Assembly (NCBI GenBank): GCA_009885795.1
Contig: VFKA01000005.1
Span: 62,001-126,000 of the forward strand
Length of the DNA: 64,000 bases
Direction: 5' to 3'
From: Rhodospirillales bacterium
GTDB lineage: Bacteria > Pseudomonadota > Alphaproteobacteria > Dongiales > Dongiaceae
In this document: in pieces, positions 9,711 to 17,825 of the stretch
How positions within the stretch are numbered: the first letter of the stretch is position 1
Layout: each line of letters begins with the position of its first letter
Translations under genes and position numbers: made by a program
Notes under the pieces: generated by a model
What the model was told of the DNA's origin: nothing
Seen by the model: the letters and a program-made list of their open reading frames with translations, nothing else
The model's database searches: none

Positions 9711-10504
9711 CACATGTACCCGGCGGCCCGCAGGCGCTCGAAAGCGTCTTCGGTCTCGCGATCCATGGCGCGCCCGGCGCGTTCGGGCGTGCGCGTTCCC
9801 TCGAGTTCGGTAATGACCTCGTCCAGCGTCGCCGCCTGGCTCGGCACCGGAAAGGTAATGTCCTGGTCGCCCAAGGAACGATAGCGCATGCCGTTCTTGG
9901 CGAAATAGAGATCGACCACCGGAATGCCCTCGCGCCGCACATACCGCCAGATGTCGAGTTCGGTCCAATGCAGCAGCGGGTGGACCCGGAGGTGGGTCCC
10001 CGCCGGCAGGTCCGAATTGAAGTGGTCCCAGAATTCCGGCGGCTGGTCGCGAAAATCCCACTGCCCGGTGTCGCCGCGCGGGCTGAACACGCGCTCTTTC
10101 GCGCGGACACTCTCCTCGTCGCGCCGGATGCCGGCGATGATGCCGGTGAATTTGTGCTTGGCGATGGCGTCGCGCAAGCCCAGCGTCTTGCGCGCGGCCG
10201 AGCGCGCGTTGGTCGGCAGCGTCGGATCGACCGCCTCCACCCCCGGGCAGTCCTCGACGATCAGGTTGAGATCCCACGCCTTGGCGTAGCGCTCGCGGAA
10301 CGCATACATCGCGGGAAACTTCTTGCCGGTATCGATATGCATCACCGGAAAGGGCACGCGCCCGAAGAACGCCTTGCGGGCAAGCCAGACCATGACGTTG
10401 CTGTCCTTGCCCAAGGACCACAGCATGGCGAGCCGCTCGATGCGGTTGAACGCTTCGCGCAGGATGTACACGCTTTGGGATTCGAGTTGGTCGAGATGGT
10501 CCAT
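9710..10504 (-). CDS. cysD: Sulfate adenylyltransferase small subunit
   Basis: CysD is the catalytic ATP-sulfurylase subunit: ATP plus sulfate gives APS and pyrophosphate, coupled to GTP hydrolysis by CysN. The 264-residue protein belongs to the PAPS-reductase-like PP-loop family. It shows SLGKDSNVMVWLARKAF (modified PP-loop), PVMHIDTGKKFPAMYAFR, IIAGIRRDEESVRAKER, the RGDTGQWDFRDQPPEFW block and LLHWTELDIWRYV. Length and motifs fit the family fully. It is the first gene of a two-gene cysD-cysNC operon. A small 5-bp-stem inverted repeat (10546-10560) lies upstream, but its role is unknown. Confidence 0.96.
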   Translation of the reverse strand: MDHLDQLESQSVYILREAFNRIERLAMLWSLGKDSNVMVWLARKAFFGRVPFPVMHIDTGKKFPAMYAFRERYAKAWDLNLIVEDCPGVEAVDPTLPTNARSAARKTLGLRDAIAKHKFTGIIAGIRRDEESVRAKERVFSPRGDTGQWDFRDQPPEFWDHFNSDLPAGTHLRVHPLLHWTELDIWRYVRREGIPVVDLYFAKNGMRYRSLGDQDITFPVPSQAATLDEVITELEGTRTPERAGRAMDRETEDAFERLRAAGYM

Positions 10505-10616
10505 GGTGGGAATGCCGCGTTTTGCGCCAGGGGTGCGGGCGTGTAGCGCCTTTAGGGCGCGAAATCAACCGCCTCGACGGGTCGCCCTCGGCAATCGGCG
10601 CGGCGGGCAGGCCCTT

Positions 10617-11663
10617 TCAGCGCGACCCGGCGAGCGCCTCGCGCTTGATCGTCTGGTCCACGACTTCGCCGCGCTGGCGGGCCATGGCGGCCATGATGCG
10701 GAGCACCGTGCAGACGGCAAGGCGCGCCGTGGTGCCGCTTACATCATAAATCGGGCAAAGTTCGGTCACGTCGATCACGCTGACGCCGCCCTGCCGCCCA
10801 ATGAGATCGGCGATGGCGATCATTTCGCGCGATTCGAGGCCGCCCGGCTCGGCCGCCGTCACGCCCGGCGCGGCCGAGGCGTCCATGACGTTGAAATTGA
10901 AGCTGAGATACTGGGCATCGGTGCCGGTCCACACCCGCTCGATGGCCTCGGCCGCGGTCGCCACAACACCGCGTTCGATCATCTCCAGCATCGGGGTGTA
11001 TTTGACGCCGCGGGCGCGGGCGAGGTCGATGAAGTCCTTGGGGTTCATCGAGTTCCTGACCCCCATCACGGCCACCTTGTCGGCCGGCAGGTTCGGCAGT
11101 TCGGTGATGCGCGCCATCGCACAGGGGCCGAGATGCTTCTCGCCGGCCCAGCTATCCGCCATGTCGAGATGGGCGCCGAAATGCAGGCAGCCCATCGTCT
11201 TGCCCGCGCCGAGGTGGTCGGAGAGCGCCTTCGCGGCCATGCCGGATATCGACCGGTCGCCGCCGACGACAATGGGAATGACGCCCGCCGCCAGCACCTC
11301 GCGAACGGCATTGTAGATGCGCTCGCGCGCCACCGGAGGGTTCACCTTCGGCATCTGCACATCGCCGCAATCGACGGCGCAACCCTGGAGGTCGACGTTG
11401 TACTCGAACCAATAGGGGAAATATTCCTGCGAGGCGATGCGGAATTCGCGCGGGCCTTCGTCGGACCCCGGCTTGCCGATGTTGCCTTCATCGAACGGGA
11501 CGCCCACGAAGGCGAAGCGAACCTTGGCCTGGGCGATCGCCGCCGTCTTCATCGGCACGTGCGCCGAACGCAGGAACGTGATTTGACCGGGCGCCCGGTA
11601 ATTGTCGGACTCATCGCCGCCCTGCGGCGAGAAAAGATGGGCATAGGCTTTCGCGGGATTCAT
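10617..11663 (-). CDS. Ureohydrolase-family protein with degenerate metal site (putative non-catalytic subunit)
   Basis: The 348-residue protein has the arginase/agmatinase fold but has lost most Mn/Ni ligands. The GGDHS motif is GGDRS (Arg137), DxHxD is GAHLD (Gly163, with His165 and Asp167 kept) and SxDxD is SFNFN (Asn256, Asn258). Four of six ligands are therefore replaced, so it should not bind the dinuclear centre by itself. It lies 29 bp downstream of an intact paralogue with matching features such as YFPYxFEY, MNPKDF and ISELCP/VTELCP, which points to a hetero-oligomer. Known precedent: in the nickel-dependent metformin hydrolase (MfmAB) one ureohydrolase subunit is catalytic and the other degenerate but required. 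The substrate here is not known. Confidence 0.88.
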   Translation of the reverse strand: MNPAKAYAHLFSPQGGDESDNYRAPGQITFLRSAHVPMKTAAIAQAKVRFAFVGVPFDEGNIGKPGSDEGPREFRIASQEYFPYWFEYNVDLQGCAVDCGDVQMPKVNPPVARERIYNAVREVLAAGVIPIVVGGDRSISGMAAKALSDHLGAGKTMGCLHFGAHLDMADSWAGEKHLGPCAMARITELPNLPADKVAVMGVRNSMNPKDFIDLARARGVKYTPMLEMIERGVVATAAEAIERVWTGTDAQYLSFNFNVMDASAAPGVTAAEPGGLESREMIAIADLIGRQGGVSVIDVTELCPIYDVSGTTARLAVCTVLRIMAAMARQRGEVVDQTIKREALAGSR

Positions 11664-11692
11664 CGTCGTCTCCAGGTTAGGTGTTCATGAAG

Positions 11693-12757
11693 TCAAGGGG
11701 TCCGCCCTTCGGCCATGAGGGTTCGCGCCCGGCTGCCGAGATAGTGATGGACGAGGCAGCAGGCGAGCTTGATCGAGATCTGGCTCACGTCGAATGTCGG
11801 GCACAGTTCCGAGATTTCGAAGATGTCCGCGCCGTAGCGGCCGGCGATGCGGGCGATTTCGATGGCCTCGCGCGGCTTGATGCCGAAGCATTCCGGCGCC
11901 GTGGTGCCCGGCATGCAGGCGGCGTCGAGCGAATCGGTGTCCCAGGAGCAATAGACCCCTTGCGTGCCGCGCCAGGCGATATCGAAGATCTCGCGAGTAC
12001 AGACATCCACGCCACGCTGCACGGCCTCCAGCATCGGGATCACGCGAACGTCGTTGTCGCGGAAGAAGTCCATCCAATCCTTCGGGTTGAGGCCGTTGCG
12101 CGAGCCCATATGGGCGATGTTCGAGCGGTCGCAATTGGGCAGTTCGAGCGCGCGCGAGGGGCCGGAGCAGTTGGTGTTGACGATGCCGGCCCAGTCCGGC
12201 GCCGTATCGAGATGGCAGTCGATGTGGAGATAGCCGATGCGCCCGTCGCGGTGGAAATCGGAGAGCGCGCGGGCCGCCGGAATCGGCACCGAATGATCGC
12301 CGCCGCAGAGGATCACCTTGGCGCCGGCGTGTAGGCATTCGCTCACATAATCGTAAATGTATTGATGCGTGCGGTCATTGTTACCGGGCACGATCGGAAC
12401 GTCGCCGCAATCGACGAGCTTGAAGAACGTCAAGACATCCACGTCGTACTCGAAGAGATAGGGAAAGTACTGCGTCGACGCCTCGCGCAAGCCCCCCGGT
12501 CCGGCGGAGGTTCCGGCGCGCACGACCTGCCCCTGGTCCCAGGGCACGCCGAGGAAGCAGATTTTCGCCCCCATGGCGCGGATGGCGTTGCGGTCCGGCG
12601 CGCAATAGGGCGCGCCCATGAAAGTGGCGATGCCCCCGGCCTTGAACCGGCCATTGTGCTGCCGGGGCGAGTAGATATGGTCGTCGGCGCCCGTCTGGCG
12701 CGCCGGGCCATCATGGCCGTGGGGAACGAGGGACCAAGGCGACGGTGGATTGTTCAT
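11693..12757 (-). CDS. Ureohydrolase (agmatinase/guanidine-hydrolase family), intact active site
   Basis: The 354-residue enzyme keeps every metal ligand of the ureohydrolase family: His155 in CGGDHS, Asp180/His182/Asp184 in DCHLD, and Asp273/Asp275 in SWDTDSLDAA. It should hydrolyse a guanidino compound to urea or a related product plus an amine or amino acid. The N-terminus is longer than in arginase, with YSPRQHNGRFKAGGIATFMG. It is paired with the degenerate paralogue directly downstream and preceded by importer and ligase genes on the same strand. Agmatinase, guanidine hydrolase (GdmH) and metformin-hydrolase-like functions are all possible. I infer the last two because of the pair and the importer, not from any substrate-specific residue. 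Confidence 0.92.
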   Translation of the reverse strand: MNNPPSPWSLVPHGHDGPARQTGADDHIYSPRQHNGRFKAGGIATFMGAPYCAPDRNAIRAMGAKICFLGVPWDQGQVVRAGTSAGPGGLREASTQYFPYLFEYDVDVLTFFKLVDCGDVPIVPGNNDRTHQYIYDYVSECLHAGAKVILCGGDHSVPIPAARALSDFHRDGRIGYLHIDCHLDTAPDWAGIVNTNCSGPSRALELPNCDRSNIAHMGSRNGLNPKDWMDFFRDNDVRVIPMLEAVQRGVDVCTREIFDIAWRGTQGVYCSWDTDSLDAACMPGTTAPECFGIKPREAIEIARIAGRYGADIFEISELCPTFDVSQISIKLACCLVHHYLGSRARTLMAEGRTP

Positions 12758-12785
12758 GATGTTCTTCCGAGATTGGGTTGACTGT

Positions 12786-13604
12786 TCATGACGGCCGGGA
12801 CGCGACGGCGTCGCGGCTTTCCTCGCGCATCATGCGCATGATGCGCGCTTCAAGCTCGATGTAACCAGGGGTCTTGATCAGGCTCTCCTTGTCCTTGATG
12901 CGCCGTCCGCCCTTGAACGCGACCCGGATATTTTCGCGCACACGGCCCGGATGCCGGCTCAAGAAGACGATCCGGTCGGCGAGGAAGATCGCCTCCTCGA
13001 TGTCGTGCGTGACCATCAGCACCGTGGTGCGCGAGGATTCCATGATGCCGAGCAGCAACTCCTGCATGCTCCAGCGGGTCTCGGCGTCGAGCGCGCCGAA
13101 CGGCTCGTCCATCAGCAGGATGGCGGGGTCGTTGGCGAGCGTGCGGGCGATGGCGACGCGCTGCTTCATGCCGCCGGACAATTGCTTCGGATAGGCGTCC
13201 TTGAATGCCGACAGATGCACCAGATCGATGAAATGGTCCGCCCGCCGGCGCCGCTCGGCGGTCGGCACGCCGTGAAGCCGCATGCCGTATTCGACGTTGC
13301 GGCGCACGGTGAGCCAGGGAAAGGACGTGTAGCTCTGAAAAACCATGCCGCGGTCGCGGCCAGGACCGACGATCCCCTTGCCGTCGAGCGCGATCGTGCC
13401 CTTGGACGGCTCCTCGAGCCCCGCCACCATGCGCAAGATCGTTGACTTGCCGCAGCCGGACGGGCCGAGCAGGACGCAAATCTCGTTCTCCGTCACGTTG
13501 AACGAAATATCGACCACCGCCTGAACGTAGTGTCCGCGGCGCAGCACGAAGTCCTTGCCGACGCCCTCTACGGCAAGCTTCATGCGACCTTCCGGATGCC
13601 CCAT
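12786..13604 (-). CDS. ABC transporter ATP-binding protein (nitrate/sulfonate/taurine type)
   Basis: The 272-residue ATPase energises the importer encoded by the same operon. Motifs in order: Walker A GPSGCGKST, Q-loop VFQSYTSFPW, signature QLSGGMKQR, Walker B ILLMDEPFGALD and switch histidine MVTHDIEEA. The VFQ(x)4PW Q-loop region and DEPFGALD are typical of the SsuB/TauB/NrtD group. An ATG at 13604 (GAGGGG upstream) is chosen; an in-frame ATG at 13583 with GGAAGG before it is an alternative. Unusually, the ATPase gene is separated from its permease by the binding protein and a glutamine-synthetase-like gene. That suggests all belong to one catabolic operon. Confidence 0.92.
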   Translation of the reverse strand: MGHPEGRMKLAVEGVGKDFVLRRGHYVQAVVDISFNVTENEICVLLGPSGCGKSTILRMVAGLEEPSKGTIALDGKGIVGPGRDRGMVFQSYTSFPWLTVRRNVEYGMRLHGVPTAERRRRADHFIDLVHLSAFKDAYPKQLSGGMKQRVAIARTLANDPAILLMDEPFGALDAETRWSMQELLLGIMESSRTTVLMVTHDIEEAIFLADRIVFLSRHPGRVRENIRVAFKGGRRIKDKESLIKTPGYIELEARIMRMMREESRDAVASRPS

Positions 13605-13617
13605 GCCGCGGCGCCCC

Positions 13618-15045
13618 TCAATAGAACCTGAGATATTCGTTGCGCTCCCATTCGGTCACGTGCTCATGGAACCGCGCCCATTCGCCATGCTTGTAGCGGC
13701 TGAAGGACGCGTGCATGACCGGACCCAGGGTCTCGCGCGCCAACTCGTCATCGTCGAACGCCGCGATAGCCTCCTTGAGGTTGCCGGGCAGGGCCTTCAC
13801 GCCCCTGGCGGCCAGCTTGTCCAGGTCGGCGTCGTACAGCGACTCTTCCATCGGCGGACCGGGATCGAGGTGCCGCGTCATGCCCTCCAGCGATGCCGCC
13901 GAGGTCATCGCCAAGGCCAGGTAGGGATTAAGGCACATGTCGGCGGCGCGATTCTCGATCGCATGGCGGGTTTGCGGCAGGCGCAGCATCGCCGAGCGGT
14001 TGTTGACGCCGTAGCACATATGGGTCGGCGCCCAGGTGATGGTGCCGCCTTCGAATCCGCTGACGCGCCCAAGCAAGCCCTTGTAGGAATTGACGGTCGA
14101 GCAGGCGATGGCGGTCAGCGCCGCGCCATGGCCGAGGAGGCCGGCCAGCGCCTGGCGGGACATCTCGCTCCAGCCGCCCTTCTCGCCTTCGAATAGATTG
14201 ACACCGGGGCGGGCGAGCGCTTGTACGCTGTGATTGATGTGGGCGCCGTTGCGCCAATCGCCCTGGGTCGGCTTGGGCATATAGGTGATGAAATAGCCGT
14301 GCTTCTTGGCGACCTCCTTGAGCATGATCCGAAGGAACGTGAACCGGTCGGCCATTGCCACCAGGTCGGTGAATCCGAAATCGAGCTCGAACTGCGAATA
14401 GGCGCCTTCGCACACGACGTCCTTCATGCCCCAGCCCAGGCCGTCGATGATGTCGATGAGCTCGCCCAGGAACGGCATGGCATCGAGCGAGAATTCAACG
14501 TCGTAGCCGAAGGCTTGCCGTCGCGGCCGCAGGCCGCCGCTTCCAGGCAATGGATCGGTATCGAAGGCCTTTTGCGGCTGGCCGTTCTCGTCATAGCGCA
14601 TGACGATGAACTCCGGCTCGAAGCCGGCGAAGAACCGGTAACCCAGATCGGCGGCCGCTTTCACCTGCCGCTTCAGGGCCAGTCGCGGACAAACCGCGTA
14701 AGGCGCGCCGAGAAAATAGAGATCGGCGAAGACGATCGCCACCGTGGTGTCCCACGGGCAAATATAAAGGGCGTCGAGGTCGGGAATCGGGATCTGATCC
14801 GGATCGGCCGGACCGAGTTCGGGCACCATCGAGACCGAGTGGACCGCGAATTGCGGGCCCTTGCCGGCGCATAGCGCCTCCAGTTCCGACAGCGGCACCG
14901 GCTTGGTCTTGGGCACGCCCAGAAGGTCGATCCAGCACGACATCACATATTTGACACCGGCCTTTTCCAGCCGCGAGCGCGCTTCTTCGATGCGCTCCCT
15001 GCTTGGCATCGCCGCGGTCATGGTCGTCGGGTAGAGCGTCGTCAT
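13618..15045 (-). CDS. Glutamine synthetase family ligase (GlnT / GmaS type)
   Basis: The 475-residue protein is an ATP-dependent glutamate-amine ligase of the GlnT (type III-named) family, which includes gamma-glutamylmethylamide synthetase. The beta-grasp domain shows SCWIDLLGVPKTKPVP. The catalytic domain has FAGFEPEF, CEGAYSQFELDF, YMPKPTQGDWRNGAHINHS, NSYKGLLGR, NNRSAMLRLP and ENRAADMCLNPYLA. The tyrosine-adenylylation loop of classical GlnA is not evident. An ATG at 15045 has GGGG six bases upstream; 15057 is an alternative. Sitting between importer genes and beside two ureohydrolases, it may capture the amine or ammonia released from the imported compound as a gamma-glutamyl amide. That is inference; plain glutamine synthetase remains possible. 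Confidence 0.88.
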   Translation of the reverse strand: MTTLYPTTMTAAMPSRERIEEARSRLEKAGVKYVMSCWIDLLGVPKTKPVPLSELEALCAGKGPQFAVHSVSMVPELGPADPDQIPIPDLDALYICPWDTTVAIVFADLYFLGAPYAVCPRLALKRQVKAAADLGYRFFAGFEPEFIVMRYDENGQPQKAFDTDPLPGSGGLRPRRQAFGYDVEFSLDAMPFLGELIDIIDGLGWGMKDVVCEGAYSQFELDFGFTDLVAMADRFTFLRIMLKEVAKKHGYFITYMPKPTQGDWRNGAHINHSVQALARPGVNLFEGEKGGWSEMSRQALAGLLGHGAALTAIACSTVNSYKGLLGRVSGFEGGTITWAPTHMCYGVNNRSAMLRLPQTRHAIENRAADMCLNPYLALAMTSAASLEGMTRHLDPGPPMEESLYDADLDKLAARGVKALPGNLKEAIAAFDDDELARETLGPVMHASFSRYKHGEWARFHEHVTEWERNEYLRFY

Positions 15046-15116
15046 CTTGGTCCCCATTTCATTCGACAGAAGGGAGGCTTGCGACCGCGATCGCCCGCCT
15101 CCCTTCGTTCCTCGTT

Positions 15117-16223
15117 CTAGTAAAGCGGATCGGGCGTGCCGGCGAAGCCGGATTCGTACAGCTCGCGATGCAGACCGCACTCGACCCCGCGCGCCGCCGG
15201 TATCTCGGACGCAACCTGCTTGAACTTGATCCACCATTCGTTCACCAGGCGCCAGTGGGCGTAGATTTGACCGTTCTTCTGTCCGAAAGGCGGCTCGCCC
15301 GGCGCCGAGCCGCAGAAGCGCGCGGCCTCGGTGAAGGTGTAGGGATAGAGCCCCCCGTCGGTGCCGCTGCCATCCTTGCCCAAGACCATCTCGACGTCCT
15401 TCACGTCGAAGTTGAGGCCCTTGGCGATGATGGCGTTGATCTCGGCCGGGTTTTGTTTCCACAAATCGACCGCCTTGTAGAGCGCCCCCATCAGTTCGAC
15501 GGCGGCGGCGCGCTTGGCGTGGATGAAGTCGGCATTCATGTAGACGGCGTCGGCGAGCAGACCGGTGCTTGCCCATTCGGCGCTTCGCGAATCGGCGATC
15601 TTGATCGAGCCCGGAAGCCCGGACAGGACCTGGCTCGCATAGGGCTCCCACAACTCGCCGGCGGCGATGTCGCCGCCCATCATGGCCGCCGCGGCATCGT
15701 CCATGATCACGTTCACATACTCGACGCCATTGGGATCGACGCCGCCATCCTCCAGCCACTTGCCGACGAAGATCTGTTGCAATCCGCCGACCATCACCGC
15801 CACCTTCTTGCCCTCCACGTCCTTGGGCGAGGTGACGCCGGGCGCGGCGATGATCTGATCGGTGCCATAGGACAGATTGGCGAAGGCGACCAGCCGCACC
15901 GGCATGGCGCGCTCGATGGCGATCGGGCCGAACTCGCTGGTGCTGGACATGACATCGAGTTGGCCCGCCGTCACCATGCCGAAGCTTTGCAGCGGATCTT
16001 CGATGATTTGAATGTCGAGATTGAGATTGGGCGCCAGATTCTTTTCCTTGATCACGAACCAGAAGCCATAGCCCGGCCACGAAAACAGCGAAATCCTCAC
16101 TGTCTCCGCGGCCTGGACGCGCGTGCCGCCGGTAGCGGCGACAATCGCAACGACGCCCAAGGCAAGAACCGCCGCGAACGCGCCGCGACGAAACCAAGAA
16201 TGCTCCCGTTTAAGTTTTCGCAT
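15117..16223 (-). CDS. ABC transporter substrate-binding protein (NMT1/TauA-like)
   Basis: A 368-residue periplasmic receptor for the importer. The signal peptide (basic start, hydrophobic AAVLALGVVAIVAA, cleavage near VQAAE) is followed by a type II binding fold of the nitrate/taurine/thiamine-precursor class. Landmarks are SLFSWPGYGFWFVIKEKNL at the start of the mature part, GQLDVMSSTSEF, a helix-capping PKDVEGKKVAV and AAGELWEPYASQVL. A long C-terminal section (about residues 300-368) contains three cysteines' worth of extra sequence. The ligand cannot be read from sequence. Relatives of this class beside guanidine-metabolism genes are known to be annotated as nitrate/sulfonate/taurine receptors. 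AAGGAAGGGG precedes the ATG. Confidence 0.9.
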   Translation of the reverse strand: MRKLKREHSWFRRGAFAAVLALGVVAIVAATGGTRVQAAETVRISLFSWPGYGFWFVIKEKNLAPNLNLDIQIIEDPLQSFGMVTAGQLDVMSSTSEFGPIAIERAMPVRLVAFANLSYGTDQIIAAPGVTSPKDVEGKKVAVMVGGLQQIFVGKWLEDGGVDPNGVEYVNVIMDDAAAAMMGGDIAAGELWEPYASQVLSGLPGSIKIADSRSAEWASTGLLADAVYMNADFIHAKRAAAVELMGALYKAVDLWKQNPAEINAIIAKGLNFDVKDVEMVLGKDGSGTDGGLYPYTFTEAARFCGSAPGEPPFGQKNGQIYAHWRLVNEWWIKFKQVASEIPAARGVECGLHRELYESGFAGTPDPLY

Positions 16224-16305
16224 GATCCGTCCCCTTCCTTAGCTTGCCGCATGTCTTGGCCCGGGTGGCCGGCGACCGAGCGGCTTTGCGGCCGCCACCC
16301 GTTAC

Positions 16306-17142
16306 TCAGGCCCTTGTCTCTTCCAGATACGGAAATAGAAAGTCGTGCGCCAAACGGAACAGATAGTCGGCGACCAGGCCCAGAATGCCGATGACCAGAA
16401 TCCCGGCCATGATCTCGTCGGTGTGAACGAAGCGCTTGGCCCGCATCATCATCGCGCCGATGCCGGTGGTCGAGGTGATGATCTCGGCGATCACCAGATA
16501 GGTCCAACTCACCGCCAGCATCTGACGCATGGCGACCACGATGTCCGGCATGACCGCCGGCACGATGACGGTCCACAGCGTCTGCCGGCGCGTGGCGCCG
16601 AGTGTCACCGCCGTATCGATCAGCTCTTGGCGCACCGCCTTGGTGCGGTCCATGATGAGCGTGATGAGAAACCACAGCACGCCGATGAACAAAAGCGCCA
16701 GTTTCTGCAAGTCGCCTGTCCCGAACCACATCAGCAGCAGCGGGACGAAGGACGGCGCCGGCAGATAGCGCCAGGCCGAGACCAGCGGGTTGAAGAAGGC
16801 TTCCGCCGAGCGGAACGACCCCATCAGGATGCCGAGCGGCACGGCGACGGCGGCGGCGGCGGCGAAGCTTGCCAGGATACGGTAGATGCTGACCGCGACA
16901 TCGACCAGGAATCCTTCTTCGACGACTAGCCTGTCGAGCGCGACGACGACGGCCCAGGGCGCCGGCAGCAAGAGCGGCGGCGCCCATCCCACGCTCACGG
17001 CGATCTGCCACACTCCGAAAAACACGACCCAGACCGCGGCGCCGAGCCCCAGCACCTCGGGAAGACCCAGCGGCTTCCTCAACTCGAGCCAGTTGCGACG
17101 CCGCGCGAGCGAGGGCCTCGCGGCGCTCACGGCTGCCCCCAT
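16306..17142 (-). CDS. ABC transporter permease (nitrate/sulfonate/taurine type)
   Basis: The 278-residue inner-membrane permease has about six hydrophobic helices, beginning LGLGAAVWVVFFGVWQIAV. The EAA cytoplasmic loop is recognisable around TAVTLGATRRQTLWTVIVPAVMP. It forms the importer channel with the ATPase and receptor of this operon. The ATG at 17142 overlaps the Lrp-family gene by 16 bp, so the regulator and permease are translationally coupled. There is no clear Shine-Dalgarno site before this ATG, which fits coupling. Family: SsuC/TauC/NrtB. Confidence 0.91.
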   Translation of the reverse strand: MGAAVSAARPSLARRRNWLELRKPLGLPEVLGLGAAVWVVFFGVWQIAVSVGWAPPLLLPAPWAVVVALDRLVVEEGFLVDVAVSIYRILASFAAAAAVAVPLGILMGSFRSAEAFFNPLVSAWRYLPAPSFVPLLLMWFGTGDLQKLALLFIGVLWFLITLIMDRTKAVRQELIDTAVTLGATRRQTLWTVIVPAVMPDIVVAMRQMLAVSWTYLVIAEIITSTTGIGAMMMRAKRFVHTDEIMAGILVIGILGLVADYLFRLAHDFLFPYLEETRA

Positions 17143-17693
17143 TTTAGGAGGCTCTTGTACATGGCGAGCCCGATCATGGGCTCGGTCGCCGCGACCTCCG
17201 GCTGGCGGTAGCAGTGATCGAAGAGAAAATCGCGCAGCGCCGCTTGGGTCTCGCACACCGCTTCCACCAAAAGGTCGAAACGGCCGGCGACGAAGAGCAC
17301 ATAGGTGACTTCCGGGCGGTCGCGAAAACGCGCGGCCACTCGATCCGGATCGGCGCCGGGCGCCAGCTTCATGCCGATCATGGCATAGGCGGTGTAGCCC
17401 ATCGCCATGGGGTCGGCGACCGCGATGATGCGCACGACGCCCGACTGCTTCAACCGCGCGACGCGATTGCGCACCGTCCCTTCCGATACCTTGAGCGCGC
17501 GGGCGATGGTGGCGAAGGCGAGCCGCCCGTCTTCCTGCAATTGCCGGACGATGGCACGGTCGAGTTCATCGGACGGCTCTGGCGCCGCAAACGGCCGCGC
17601 GGCCGGCACGACCGTCAGCGTCGGACCAGGCTTCGCCGCCGCCTTGTCGGCCTTCCGGCGCCGATTCGCGATGCCCGTGCGAGCGCTGACCAT
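17127..17693 (-). CDS. Lrp/AsnC-family transcriptional regulator
   Basis: The 188-residue regulator has a basic, proline/alanine-rich N-terminal extension of about 40 residues, then the AsnC-type helix-turn-helix (ELDRAIVRQLQEDGRL, ATIARALKVSEGTVRNRV) and a RAM effector-binding domain (TYVLFVAGRFDLLVEAV). It is the first gene of the presumed operon with transporter, ligase and ureohydrolases, and it overlaps the permease. By analogy it likely senses a small nitrogenous or amino-acid-like ligand and controls its own operon. AGGGGGG lies before the start. The 132 bp between this gene and the cupin gene upstream is AT-richer than its surroundings and is the obvious place for the promoter and operator. 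Confidence 0.92.
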   Translation of the reverse strand: MVSARTGIANRRRKADKAAAKPGPTLTVVPAARPFAAPEPSDELDRAIVRQLQEDGRLAFATIARALKVSEGTVRNRVARLKQSGVVRIIAVADPMAMGYTAYAMIGMKLAPGADPDRVAARFRDRPEVTYVLFVAGRFDLLVEAVCETQAALRDFLFDHCYRQPEVAATEPMIGLAMYKSLLKWGQP

Positions 17694-17825
17694 GCCCCCC
17701 CTGCTTTGCGGATTCCGTCGTGTGAAACGCGGTTATCCCGCCGAACCGACAATGAAATCATCGGTTATTGCAGAAAAAGATACAACCTCACGCGCTCGCT
17801 GCGCAATACGAAAGAAAAAACGGCG

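Noticed and set aside
9711-10568. N-terminal 286-codon extension of CysNC
   Set aside because: It overlaps cysD in another frame and is arginine/proline-rich without homology; the TGATG overlap gives the natural start at 9710.
15046-16197. Large N-terminal extension of the glutamine synthetase frame
   Set aside because: It is an out-of-phase reading of the substrate-binding protein gene; homology begins at the ATG near 15045-15057.
17694-17825. Guanidine riboswitch ahead of the lrp/transport operon
   Set aside because: I looked for one because of the ureohydrolase context, but could not recognise the conserved core of any class by eye; a covariance search would decide.
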